Shown here: one piece after another, positions 30,966-38,283 of the stretch
Layout: the number at the start of each line of letters is the position of its first letter
Position numbering within the stretch: position 1 is the stretch's first letter
Virus record (IMG/VR): IMGVR_UViG_3300027973_000081
Coordinates: 1 to 44,620 of that record
Source of the DNA: a virus
Reading direction: 5' to 3' (one strand)
Length of the DNA: 44,620 nt
The notes under the pieces: generated by a model
Told to the model about the DNA's origin: nothing
The model's input: the letters and a program-made list of their open reading frames with translations, nothing else
Databases searched by the model: none
Program-made: the position numbers and the translations under genes

Positions 30966-31288
30966 ACTGCACCAAATATTTTCTTGATCCACTTAGGAAT
31001 TTTACTAAGCTTAGTTAAATAACCAGCTGCTATGATATTCTCATTAGTTAATGAACGTCTTAGTTTATCATTACTGTTTCTCAGATCATTATTTGTAGCT
31101 GTAAGTTTCTTAACTTCAGATTCAATACCTCTAAGACCATTCTCTAATGAAATCAACTGTGAAGTCTTTTCATCAATCATCTTAGTGTGCTCTTCAATTG
31201 TTACAAACATTACAGGACTACCTGCCTCTGTTGTAGTTTCATTTTTTGGTTGTGGTTTACGTCTGTTTTCTTTTACTTTATTTTCCAT
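30962..31288 (-). CDS. Small coiled-coil protein of unknown function
   Basis: A 108-aa protein, not recognised. The N-terminal 30 residues are charged and Pro/Lys/Thr-rich; residues about 35-85 form a coiled coil (ENGLRGIESEVKKLTATNN); the end is a basic amphipathic helix with a hydrophobic finish (IPKWIKKIFGAV) that might lie on a membrane or a partner. It overlaps thyX by 11 bases upstream and dut by an ATGA downstream, so it is translated from the same message. Nothing visible ties it to nucleotide metabolism beyond its place. Confidence 0.8.
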   Translation of the reverse strand: MENKVKENRRKPQPKNETTTEAGSPVMFVTIEEHTKMIDEKTSQLISLENGLRGIESEVKKLTATNNDLRNSNDKLRRSLTNENIIAAGYLTKLSKIPKWIKKIFGAV

Positions 31289-31919
31289 TAGTAATTGATT
31301 TTATTGTTTGTTCAAAAGGATTACCTTCAATAGACTTAACTAAGTCTAACATTTGTTGTGCTATTTCTTTTGTTTCTTTTTGAGTATCTGGCTTTAATCT
31401 TAAATTAAATAAATGAATAAAAGCTAGTAAACTTCCCGTCCAAATAAAAGTTGTATTAAGATTTAAAGGAAGTATAGTTCTTGCTTGTTCTTTAGATACT
31501 CCAAGTTCAATTAATTTTTGATATGCTGTTTTACAATACCCAATAATACCCGCTTCTATTTCAGAAGCTGCAAATTGTTCTTCAATTAAACCCTCACTTC
31601 CTTGTTTAGAAGAGGTTGATTGTTTTCTCCATTCTTTAATAGTAGTATATGAATCACTAAAATCTACATATCTACCACTAATACTATTTGCTGACAATCC
31701 AACTTGATGTTTAAACAATTGTCTTTCTACATAAATAGGACAAGTTATTCTAAATTGAAGTTGAGGATGTCTAAATGGAGCAGTATGTTTATGTAAAACT
31801 AAATAATCAATAAGTTTAGAATCTTTTTCATCAAAAATTTTTTTACTCTTACCAAATGAAACTCTTGCAGCATTTACAATCATTAGATCACTTCCAAAAT
31901 AATCTATTAATTCTACCAT
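31278..31919 (-). CDS. thyX: Flavin-dependent thymidylate synthase ThyX
   Basis: Makes dTMP from dUMP with methylene-tetrahydrofolate, FAD and NADPH. The 213-aa protein shows the family layout: H-x-HTAPFRHPQLQFRI near 43-58, then ERQLFKHQVGLSANSISGRY (65-84), the counterpart of the RHRxxSxNxxSxRY signature with Lys and Gln in place of the two Arg and one extra residue. Such KHQ forms occur in phage enzymes. The C-terminal ARTILPLNLNTTFIWTG segment is also typical. ATG 31919 overlaps the last codons of the GIY-YIG endonuclease gene (stop 31913-31915). Together with dUTPase and the class II reductase it forms a complete route to phage dTTP. Confidence 0.93.
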   Translation of the reverse strand: MVELIDYFGSDLMIVNAARVSFGKSKKIFDEKDSKLIDYLVLHKHTAPFRHPQLQFRITCPIYVERQLFKHQVGLSANSISGRYVDFSDSYTTIKEWRKQSTSSKQGSEGLIEEQFAASEIEAGIIGYCKTAYQKLIELGVSKEQARTILPLNLNTTFIWTGSLLAFIHLFNLRLKPDTQKETKEIAQQMLDLVKSIEGNPFEQTIKSITNGK

Positions 31920-32695
31920 ATAATTTTATATTTGTTTTTTATTTTTTTACCTACATTACCTAGTTTAAGTCTATTTAATGTAGCTAATGAAATTGGACAA
32001 ATTTTAGATAATTCTTTTAAAGAATTTCCAGTCCATGTTAAACCTAATTCTAAATCAATCAAAGTATGTGAAATTGCATTAGGAGGTAATTTGTCTTTCC
32101 AAGTAGCTAATTTTTCAATTCTAGGATCATCTTTTTTAGTAAGACCTTTATTCCATCTTGGAACAGAATTTAAATTAGCACCTTTAGTTTTTCTTTCTTC
32201 CTCTGATAACTTTTTACCATACATAGGATTTTTATTTCCTAATTTTGAATTTCTAATTTTTTCTCTAGTTTCTTCAGAATGTTTATATCCTGCAGGTTTT
32301 CGTATCAAATTACATTTAATAATATTAAGTTTTAATTGTTCTTTTTTAATCAAAGACATTTTTAATTTAGATTCAATAGTATGTTTATATCCTAAAGGTC
32401 TATCTGATTTTATACAGGCATTAAATCCTATATTTCTATCATAACATTTAGTATGATCCATCCAATATTGTTCTTTAATTAATAAATTATCTTCTTCACA
32501 ATTTTCTAATATTTCAAATACAAAGTTACATTCACCATATTTATTCCAAGAATTTTGTAAAAATTCATTAATATGATTATTAGAATTTAAATGTCTAACA
32601 TGAACTTTCCATCTTTTAGGTATATCTTTAGAACTACCTATATAAATTTTATTATTTACAATACATGTTATTTTATATACACCTGAATTATTCAT
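31913..32695 (-). CDS. Free-standing GIY-YIG homing endonuclease with NUMOD repeats
   Basis: A 260-aa protein. The catalytic GIY-YIG domain is N-terminal: GVY (5-7), YIGSS (18-22), a conserved Arg in KRWKVH, and a Glu in IKEQYW as the metal ligand. It is followed by two NUMOD3-type DNA-contact repeats (GYKHTIESKLKMS, GYKHSEETREKIRNSKLG) and a C-terminal helix-turn-helix segment (SLKELSKICPISLATLNRL) of the NUMOD1/IENR1 sort. This is the standard build of phage homing endonucleases. It stands between nrdJ and thyX, two common homing targets. Its stop overlaps thyX, and both flanking genes look intact, so this is an intergenic insertion rather than an intron ORF. Codon use is as AT-rich as the neighbours. 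Confidence 0.93.
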   Translation of the reverse strand: MNNSGVYKITCIVNNKIYIGSSKDIPKRWKVHVRHLNSNNHINEFLQNSWNKYGECNFVFEILENCEEDNLLIKEQYWMDHTKCYDRNIGFNACIKSDRPLGYKHTIESKLKMSLIKKEQLKLNIIKCNLIRKPAGYKHSEETREKIRNSKLGNKNPMYGKKLSEEERKTKGANLNSVPRWNKGLTKKDDPRIEKLATWKDKLPPNAISHTLIDLELGLTWTGNSLKELSKICPISLATLNRLKLGNVGKKIKNKYKIIW

Positions 32696-32700
32696 AATTG

Positions 32701-32708
32701 TAAATATA
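32701..32708 (-). promoter_or_regulatory. Near-consensus -7 box before the GIY-YIG gene
   Basis: On the minus strand the bases read TATATTTA, one change from TAnnTTTG, ending only 5 bases before ATG 32695. If used, the transcript would begin at or next to the start codon, giving a (nearly) leaderless message. Single-mismatch boxes are expected by chance in AT-rich DNA, so this is weak. Confidence 0.25.
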
Positions 32709-32737
32709 CAGATATTTCTTCACATTACCAAATAAAA

Positions 32738-34633
32738 TTACTTTACTTCACAACCCATAGGTCCAGAACATGCTAATTCTGCACTAAGATCTGTAATATC
32801 ATCATCTTCAGTAACTAAAGATAAATCAATAGATGTCAGTTGACCTACAAGTTCATTATATTGTTCTTCTGTAATATCCTCGAAAGGCGCTTGGCTGTAA
32901 GAGCCACCATCAAATGGAAGTACAGATAAACCATTATAGAATTCCTTGTTATCCCACATCCATTCTCCAACAACACACCATTCATCTGCTTCTAAATAAG
33001 GGTCTACTCCACTAGAATAAATTCTATTTTTATCAATAGAGATAGTAGCAGATACATTGTGTGTATTATCACCATGAATATGTCCTGGTTTAATCCAGTC
33101 CATAGATACTTTCTTAACTCTTTCTAATGTATCAATAGCAGTTTCAGTTCTTATTACAGAACCAGCAGGTGCTTTAATAGGAATCTCAACTACTGCAGAA
33201 TTAGGAATTAACAAGTGATCTTTAACTAGATTAGGATGATTAGCTGCTAGATACTTATAAAGATCTTCTGACTTAGACATCTGCATTCTTCTAATATAGA
33301 AGTCATTATGCCAAGCATGAATACCTGATGCAGTACCTAATACACAGCTTGTAGTACCTGATGGTTTAACACAAGTAATTCTAGATGCTCTGTTGATACC
33401 TAAAGTTTGAGCTAACTCAATGTTCATAAGTTCAGCTGAGTTAGCTGCTTGTGTAAGGTCATACTTAAATACTTCCATACTAGCAATACCAGTCATACCA
33501 ATACCTACAAGAGCATCCTTTTCAGTAGTCTTTTTCCAAATAGGTCTCAAGTAATGGAAATCAGTAAACCCTGCTTGTAAAGTACCAAAGAATGATGCAG
33601 CAATAACTCTAGAGTTTAGATCATCTTGAGAAGTAACATCACTTACATTAACTTCACATAGATTACAAAACTGATAAGGTCTTAATGCAATCTCACAACA
33701 AGGGTTAGTACCCCAATCTGGATTGTTAGTAAAATAAATACCAGGTTCACCAGCATAACTGAGCTCAATCTTTTTCCATAAGTCTAAGAAGAACTCTTTA
33801 GTTACTCTATGTCTTACTAATACTGCAGAGTTATTAGCTCTACCACGTTGTGGATTAAGTTCCCACCAATTACCAAACTTACAAGTTAGCATTTGCTCAT
33901 CATCAGCTGAGAATAAACTAATCAAAGCTGCTCTTCTAATACCACCTGCAAGAACTGCATCTGCAATATGACAAACCATATCATGAACTTCAATAGAAGA
34001 TAATCTATCTCCATTTTCTTTTCTATCAAGGATTTGTTCTAATTCAAATAAGCACTTCTTAAGTGGCTCAGGTCCAGGTGCTTTACCACCAGCAGTAATT
34101 AATCTTGCTCCCTTGTGTCTAATATCACTAAAGTCAAATCTAGGTTTAGTATTTCTAAAACCTAAATAACTTCCAATCATATGTTTAACAGCATCAGCCC
34201 AACCTTCAATACTATCACCCACCAAAAACTTTTGTTCTTTAGCAGGTTTTCTAATCTCAGGTAATTTCTCAATGTGTTTAAACTGTACAGAGTAACCTAC
34301 TCCTGTACCACCTAGTAGTAAGAACATAATCTCACCAAAAGCTCTGTAATCATCAATAGGTAAATAGCAGCAATTATAAATCCTAGCTTCATTCTTTTGA
34401 ATAGCAGGACCTGCAAACTGTAATGCTCTCATAGAAGGTAATACCTTTTTTTCAAATAGGTAAGTACCATAGTGCATAATCTGATTAGCAAGGTCAGGAT
34501 ATTTATCTACCATCATCTGTAGATACCTGATAATGATTTCATTATATGTTTCTCGTCTTTTTTGTTGTGGTAAGTATTTTGCATACTTATTAAAGACTAC
34601 CACGTTAGATAGAGTTTCTAATCCAATTTCCAT
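32738..34633 (-). CDS. nrdJ: Class II (adenosylcobalamin-dependent) ribonucleotide reductase, monomeric type
   Basis: Reduces ribonucleoside triphosphates to deoxy forms using a radical from adenosylcobalamin, oxygen-independently. The 631-aa protein resembles the Lactobacillus leichmannii-type enzyme: YNCCYLPIDDYRAFGEI with a redox Cys and the Gly-rich LLLGGTGVGYS segment early; NPCCEI (N310-E314) with C312 as the likely thiyl-radical site and E314 as active-site Glu; FCNLCEVN with the second redox Cys; VKPSGTTSCVLGTASGIH; and a C-terminal shuttle pair C622-x5-C628. It is shorter than the roughly 740-aa prototype. I chose ATG 34633: the frame runs on to a TTG at 34657, but a TATCTTTG promoter box overlaps that codon. 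The cofactor must come from the host, and gut Bacteroidota commonly import B12. Confidence 0.93.
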   Translation of the reverse strand: MEIGLETLSNVVVFNKYAKYLPQQKRRETYNEIIIRYLQMMVDKYPDLANQIMHYGTYLFEKKVLPSMRALQFAGPAIQKNEARIYNCCYLPIDDYRAFGEIMFLLLGGTGVGYSVQFKHIEKLPEIRKPAKEQKFLVGDSIEGWADAVKHMIGSYLGFRNTKPRFDFSDIRHKGARLITAGGKAPGPEPLKKCLFELEQILDRKENGDRLSSIEVHDMVCHIADAVLAGGIRRAALISLFSADDEQMLTCKFGNWWELNPQRGRANNSAVLVRHRVTKEFFLDLWKKIELSYAGEPGIYFTNNPDWGTNPCCEIALRPYQFCNLCEVNVSDVTSQDDLNSRVIAASFFGTLQAGFTDFHYLRPIWKKTTEKDALVGIGMTGIASMEVFKYDLTQAANSAELMNIELAQTLGINRASRITCVKPSGTTSCVLGTASGIHAWHNDFYIRRMQMSKSEDLYKYLAANHPNLVKDHLLIPNSAVVEIPIKAPAGSVIRTETAIDTLERVKKVSMDWIKPGHIHGDNTHNVSATISIDKNRIYSSGVDPYLEADEWCVVGEWMWDNKEFYNGLSVLPFDGGSYSQAPFEDITEEQYNELVGQLTSIDLSLVTEDDDITDLSAELACSGPMGCEVK

Positions 34634-34654
34634 TTTTAAATTTTTTAAGGGTGC

Positions 34655-34662
34655 CAAAGATA
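34655..34662 (-). promoter_or_regulatory. TAnnTTTG promoter box for nrdJ
   Basis: The minus strand reads TATCTTTG, an exact -7 match, 21 bases before ATG 34633. It lies just after a hairpin with a T-run, so transcription from the phosphoesterase gene could stop and restart here. The box overlaps the in-frame TTG at 34657, which argues against that codon as the nrdJ start. Confidence 0.5.
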
Positions 34663-34663
34663 T

Positions 34664-34702
34664 AAAAAATTCCAGACTTCCTACCCCTTTATATCTGGAA
34701 TT
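34664..34702 (-). terminator. Hairpin with T-run upstream of nrdJ
   Basis: On the minus strand AATTCCAGA pairs with TCTGGAATT (9 bp; plus-strand positions 34694-34702 and 34668-34676) around a 17-base loop, and runs straight into TTTTTT. It is a likely intrinsic terminator for the phosphoesterase transcript, though the stem is AT-rich and the loop long. It could also serve as an expression platform for a leader. Confidence 0.6.
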
Positions 34703-34755
34703 AACCTGCTTATCTCATGTATTTTTTAGCCAACGGTTATATACTCACGCTCAGG

Positions 34756-34797
34756 GTATTGCAATACATTAATACGAGTTTACACTGTTTACACAGT
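34756..34797. repeat. Palindromes in the nrdJ upstream region
   Basis: GTATTGCAATAC at 34756-34767 is a perfect 12-bp palindrome. Sixteen bases on, actgt (34784-34788) and acagt (34793-34797) form an inverted repeat with a 4-base spacer. Both lie in the 188-base stretch between the restored phosphoesterase stop (34822) and the nrdJ start. Candidate operators or RNA hairpins; no known repressor site was recognised. Confidence 0.4.
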
Positions 34798-34821
34798 TTC
34801 AAGGGTACAGGTATATTTTTT

Positions 34822-35690
34822 TTATATACTCATTGGAATGTTTATTGGGAGTTTACCACCCAATATAACACAACAAGCCACTACTGGCTTTCTAGTATTC
34901 TGTTTACCATATGCAAATGCATACTTTTCATGTCAATACCACAACCTACAGTAACTCCAAATATTAAATCCTTGTAACTTGCCAAGAATCTAGTATTCAT
35001 TACTGTATGTAAGTGACCTATTACAGTAGATTGTCTGTTTTCTCTAGCAGCATTTATAGCTGCCATCTCTCCAGATAACCCTGTACCATGTTGGTAAATA
35101 ACACCATTGATTTGATGTACAAAATCCCATTCCCAAGTAGGTGGACTTTGTAATAGTTCTTGGTAAGTCTTTAACCAGGTCTTAGGAAGACCAGCTGTAA
35201 AAGCTTTTCTAAATGGTAATGCATCATGATTTCCAATGCAAACTTTTACATTAGGAAATGTGTAATACCATCTCTTCATTCTTTCTAAAGCTAGGCTAAA
35301 CTCATCACCTGCTGACATACCTTCAGGATCTTTCTCATGATAACTAACTGCATGATTATCAACTGCATCACCAATGTGAACTACAGTACCACAATCATAC
35401 TCTTCTTGAATTGATCTACAAAACTCTAAGTAACCTTCTTTTGTGAAAGGTTCATGCGGATCTCCAATTACAAGTACATTATCAGGATTACCATCTAAGT
35501 AAGGTTCAACAATACTCTCACTAGTTTTATCAACATTTCTAAATAGTTCTTTAGCTAATTTGATTATTTCTGAATTAGTTTCACCAGTAATCTGACTAAT
35601 TATTTCAGATGATTTTTTGTAGTAACCAGGCTTAGACCTTAAGAACTCATATACAAGATTGATTCTTGTATTGTAACTTTGTTTACTCAT
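34822..35690 (-). CDS. Calcineurin-like metallophosphoesterase with a 1-base frameshift near the C-terminus
   Basis: The dimetal phosphoesterase motifs are all present and in order: GDPHEPF (76-82), HIGDAVDNH (105-113), GNHDA (153-157), YQHG near 199-202, and GHLHT (225-229). The N-terminal 60 residues look like a small helical DNA-binding or adaptor part. As written, the frame stops at 34881 after 269 residues, and the last 14 residues look foreign. Adding one A to the A4 run (34925-34928) gives GIDMKKYAFAYGK and a tail ending LPINIPMSI, with stop at 34822-34824 (289 aa). KxYAFAYGK plus a Cys-rich strand and an IPM-type end is what I expect of this phage family. So this is either a base-call error in a homopolymer, a recent mutation that trims a non-catalytic tail, or recoding. 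The substrate (nucleic acid or phosphoprotein) is not known. ATG 35690 follows a promoter box. Confidence 0.85.
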
Positions 35691-35703
35691 AGTTTATTTT
35701 TTA

Positions 35704-35711
35704 CAAATATA
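35704..35711 (-). promoter_or_regulatory. TAnnTTTG promoter box for the phosphoesterase gene
   Basis: The minus strand reads TATATTTG followed by taaaaaataaac and ATG 35690. The 20-base stretch from the box onward nearly matches the one before the 1,663-aa gene (25491). A 10-bp palindrome (ggtaattacc) lies immediately upstream, across the end of ung. No -33-like TTTG was found at the usual spacing. Confidence 0.5.
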
Positions 35712-35717
35712 CGGTAA

Positions 35718-36377
35718 TTACCATTTTATATCATGATATAGGTTAATAGCCTTAAAAACATTCTCATGATTCCAGTCTCTACCTGCATACCCTGAAGCTG
35801 CAGGATGTTCAACACAGAATACAACATGTTTGTCTTTATTGATATACTCTTTAACAGATTGTGCCTCTTTACCCATAAGCAAATAACATATTTTGTTATC
35901 AGACCTATTAAGTAAATCAATGGTTTTAGCAGTAAAGAATTCCCAACCATATCCTTTATGGGACAAAGGTTTCCCTTTCTCAACAGTTAATATTTTGTTG
36001 AGAAGGAAAACACCTTGACTAGCCCATCTAGTAAGATCTGGATCTTGGTCTATCTTAAAACCACCGTATATAGTTTGTTCAATTGCCTTAAAGATTATCC
36101 TCAATGATGGAGGTACTTTAACAGCATCTTGTATTGAAAATGATAAACCGTGAGCTTCATCAGGATTGAAATATGGATCCTGACCTATTATTACAACTCT
36201 CACTTTATCATAAGGTGTAAGTTTGTAAGCATTAAATACATTTTCTTGTTTTGGATATATAGTCTTGATTGTTCTTTCTGAAGTAATTTTTTTACTTAAA
36301 TGTAACATGTATTCTTTCTCAAACTCACCTTTCAACAACTCATGCCAACTATCACCTAATGATGTCTTCAGATTCAT
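35718..36377 (-). CDS. ung: Uracil-DNA glycosylase, family 1
   Basis: Removes uracil from DNA, leaving an abasic site. The 219-aa protein has the family's water-activating loop GQDPYF (65-70, catalytic D67), the Gly-Leu-Ser-Phe segment, LLNKILTVEKGKPLSHKG (125-142) and the leucine-loop motif as HPAASGYAGRDW (191-202), where HPSPLS is the bacterial norm, so the DNA-intercalating Leu is replaced. Length fits the family. ATG 36377 overlaps the preceding gene by 26 bases. With dUTPase and ThyX close by it points to a phage that keeps thymine DNA free of uracil. Confidence 0.95.
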   Translation of the reverse strand: MNLKTSLGDSWHELLKGEFEKEYMLHLSKKITSERTIKTIYPKQENVFNAYKLTPYDKVRVVIIGQDPYFNPDEAHGLSFSIQDAVKVPPSLRIIFKAIEQTIYGGFKIDQDPDLTRWASQGVFLLNKILTVEKGKPLSHKGYGWEFFTAKTIDLLNRSDNKICYLLMGKEAQSVKEYINKDKHVVFCVEHPAASGYAGRDWNHENVFKAINLYHDIKW

Positions 36378-36942
36378 CTTGTGTCTTGTATTTATTAAAA
36401 TATGTTTCTTGTTCTATATCAGCAATAGAAGATAACTCTGCATCTTCTGGTAACTTCATATCTATCTTTTTCTCTATTTCCAGTCTACGCCATTCTTTCT
36501 TATAAAGAACACCTGCTGGACCAAATTTATCATTTGAAGTTACTGAATAGAAATCCAATATTTTCTTCTTATCCTCAAGTTTAAACTTAGAATACTCACC
36601 ATTATCAAAATGTTTTAGTGTCTTCAAGCTATCTGTTGGAAACTCAAATATAACCATTACGATATACTTATCATTATCAACAATAGAATGAAAGTTAGCA
36701 GTCTTCTTAAACTTGTTTAGAAAATCATCAAACAGTGGATTAGGACTATATTTATATAATATAAAAAGATGAGTATCCAATTCTGGAAACTCTTCACAAT
36801 ATCTAAAAACATTAATAAAATTGCATTTAGGAAAATGTTCATCATCCTTAAAATCTGCAAGTTTACTATTCTTATTTGCTACCAAAGGCAATAAGTAGGC
36901 AATGCTTTTATTTTTAATTTTCTTTACTTCTTCTAGAGTCAT
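36352..36942 (-). CDS. Conserved-looking protein of unknown function, 196 aa
   Basis: Not recognised. A compact alpha/beta protein with an N-terminal helix rich in Lys, a central strand-rich part (HLFILYKY, KYIVMVIFEFP) and a long charged C-terminal helix (KEWRRLEIEKKIDMKL). No Cys pairs, nucleotide-binding loop or membrane segment is visible. ATG 36942 overlaps the exonuclease stop by ATGA, and its own end overlaps ung by 26 bases, so it is translated between two DNA-maintenance enzymes and may help them. That link is positional only. Confidence 0.8.
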   Translation of the reverse strand: MTLEEVKKIKNKSIAYLLPLVANKNSKLADFKDDEHFPKCNFINVFRYCEEFPELDTHLFILYKYSPNPLFDDFLNKFKKTANFHSIVDNDKYIVMVIFEFPTDSLKTLKHFDNGEYSKFKLEDKKKILDFYSVTSNDKFGPAGVLYKKEWRRLEIEKKIDMKLPEDAELSSIADIEQETYFNKYKTQDESEDIIR

Positions 36943-37685
36943 ATTACAAGATTGTTCACATTAACTTTTAATGGATTTACAAGTCCTGTAGCTGGAAAAT
37001 CATCTTTTATCTTAAGACATACATAGTTCTGATAAAACTTTGATATTCCATGATATTCACCATACTGATTAATATATTCATCAAAGACTAAAGTTCTCAT
37101 ATGATCAACATCATTTTCAGTTGTTAATAGCACAGAAGCAAAGACTTTACCTTTACCTTCTAAACCTTTAATATTATCTGCTGAATCTCCAATAATCATA
37201 GATTGCCAAAAGTAAAGATTAGCTTCTTGTTTACTAGTAGTTACCCACTCATTCTTTTTATAGTTGTAGTGAGTACCTTCTAGCATAAGAAGATCTTTAT
37301 CTATAGCACAGACTACACTACCTTCTAGTTGTAATCTAACACTGTTTACCATATCATCAGCTTCTATACCATGTAGAGCACTAAACTCCCATTTCTTCAC
37401 CATATACTCCTTAATTGCTTTAAGGTGTTCTAATGGTTCTCTATCTTTTCTATTAGCTTTATACTCAGGATATACTGCATTTCTTTCAACACAGCTACCA
37501 AATCCTACAAAACCAATATACTCAGTAACTCCAGTACTTATTAGTATATTACTTATGATCTGATCTACAGCTTTAAAGATATCTTCTATAGGTTTATCAA
37601 ATGATTTACTGTCAGAATCCCAATGTGCTATAAAACATATACTGTCAGCATCAATCACTGCTACTTTTCTTGATTGTAATTCCAT
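36939..37685 (-). CDS. 5'-3' exonuclease / flap endonuclease (PolA-N, T4 RNase H type)
   Basis: Degrades 5' ends and flaps, such as RNA primers of lagging-strand fragments. Metal-binding and helical-arch motifs are visible in order: VIDADS (10-15), YKANRKDREP, GIEADDMV, AIDKDLLML, and IGDSADNIKGLEGKGKV, the last holding the final Asp pair and the helix-hairpin-helix for DNA. The 248-aa length fits a stand-alone phage enzyme without a polymerase domain. I chose ATG 37685; the frame can be extended only two codons to a TTG. The start overlaps the resolvase-like gene by 35 bases, and its end meets the next gene as ATGA. Confidence 0.92.
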   Translation of the reverse strand: MELQSRKVAVIDADSICFIAHWDSDSKSFDKPIEDIFKAVDQIISNILISTGVTEYIGFVGFGSCVERNAVYPEYKANRKDREPLEHLKAIKEYMVKKWEFSALHGIEADDMVNSVRLQLEGSVVCAIDKDLLMLEGTHYNYKKNEWVTTSKQEANLYFWQSMIIGDSADNIKGLEGKGKVFASVLLTTENDVDHMRTLVFDEYINQYGEYHGISKFYQNYVCLKIKDDFPATGLVNPLKVNVNNLVI

Positions 37686-38091
37686 TTTCAAGTAACTTTT
37701 TTAAAATGAGATACCAATCCTCTTTTCTTAGAACAACAACTTCATCACCCTCCTTTTTATGAAATACTAGATTAACATATATTTCCCTCTCAGGTACAAG
37801 TTTAGGTATTGCTGTTTCCATAGCACCAAGTACAGTAAATACATTAAGACCAGTTCTAACAGCTTTACATTGTATATTATAGGTAACACCATTGATATCT
37901 ATCTTAGCATCATCCATTACTCTACTACTAGCCCTAGTGGTAGTAGCTTTTGTAAAACCTAAATCCCTTAGCTCCTTAACTATTTTCCTTTCATAATTGT
38001 GTCCTATTCTTCTAACATTAGGTCTTGCCTTAGGTTTTTCAGAAGGTAGGTCACTCTTATTCCTGATTTTCTTTCTATTTGGATCTCTCAT
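37651..38091 (-). CDS. PD-(D/E)XK endonuclease, Holliday-junction-resolvase-like
   Basis: A 146-aa protein. After a basic, disordered N-terminus (about 30 residues) comes GHNYERKIVKELRDLGF (E34 as first metal ligand), then TRASSR, D65 in KIDI, and YNIQCKAV with Q74-x-K76, the order E...D...(E/Q)xK of Hjc-like and related PD-(D/E)XK enzymes. Gln replaces the more common Glu/Asp in the last motif, a known variant. It would resolve branched DNA from replication or recombination, or trim ends at packaging. Starts at ATG 38091, overlapping the previous stop as ATGA, and overlaps the exonuclease start. Confidence 0.75.
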   Translation of the reverse strand: MRDPNRKKIRNKSDLPSEKPKARPNVRRIGHNYERKIVKELRDLGFTKATTTRASSRVMDDAKIDINGVTYNIQCKAVRTGLNVFTVLGAMETAIPKLVPEREIYVNLVFHKKEGDEVVVLRKEDWYLILKKLLENGITIKKSSSD

Positions 38092-38267
38092 ACATTTTTG
38101 TTATTAATCAGCACATCAATTACCTCTTGATATGCTTCCGCCTTACCTTCAAAGAACTTTATAAGAAGATCATCTGATGTTACAGTATCTAACTCTGTAG
38201 CTACTCTTTCAGCAGCATCTTTCTTCTTATAAAGTACCTGAAGTAGTTTCTCAACTAAATTATCCAT
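38088..38267 (-). CDS. Small helical acidic protein of unknown function, 59 aa
   Basis: Not recognised. Two predicted helices with many Glu, Asp, Lys and Leu (MDNLVEKLLQVLYKKKDAAE, FEGKAEAYQEVIDVLI). The frame reaches a TTG at 38273, but ATG 38267 is the better start because a TATATTTG box ends at 38271. It overlaps the resolvase-like gene by ATGA, so it heads a short operon with the resolvase and exonuclease. Confidence 0.7.
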   Translation of the reverse strand: MDNLVEKLLQVLYKKKDAAERVATELDTVTSDDLLIKFFEGKAEAYQEVIDVLINNKNV

Positions 38268-38270
38268 ATA

Positions 38271-38278
38271 CAAATATA
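38271..38278 (-). promoter_or_regulatory. TAnnTTTG box, possibly driving a leaderless transcript
   Basis: The minus strand reads TATATTTG, with only three bases before ATG 38267. If it acts as the -7 element, the first base of the RNA would fall at or next to the start codon. It could instead mainly serve the downstream resolvase and exonuclease genes. An 18-base palindrome stands 5 bases upstream (38284-38301). Confidence 0.45.
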
Positions 38279-38283
38279 ATAAA

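Noticed and set aside
31932-32444. 170-codon plus-strand open frame
   Set aside because: It lies antisense inside the GIY-YIG endonuclease gene, has a hydrophobic composition typical of reverse-frame readings and no promoter or neighbour support.
34634-34657. Upstream TTG start for nrdJ adding eight residues
   Set aside because: The TTG belongs to a TATCTTTG promoter box, so a transcript starting there could not include it; ATG 34633 begins a good N-terminus.
34682-34758. A 77-base minus-strand segment with tRNA-like ends (TACCCTG ... AGGGGTA, six pairs)
   Set aside because: No D-arm, anticodon stem or TTCRA-type T-arm can be drawn, and its 3' half is used by the 9-bp terminator stem.
34634-34880. 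Cobalamin riboswitch upstream of the B12-dependent reductase
   Set aside because: No B12-box-like sequence or the expected GC-rich core was found on the minus strand; only short AT-rich palindromes are present.
34881-34930. Programmed -1 frameshift in the phosphoesterase
   Set aside because: The sequence ATG AAA AGT lacks an X XXY YYZ heptamer, and slipping back would mispair; a lost A is simpler.
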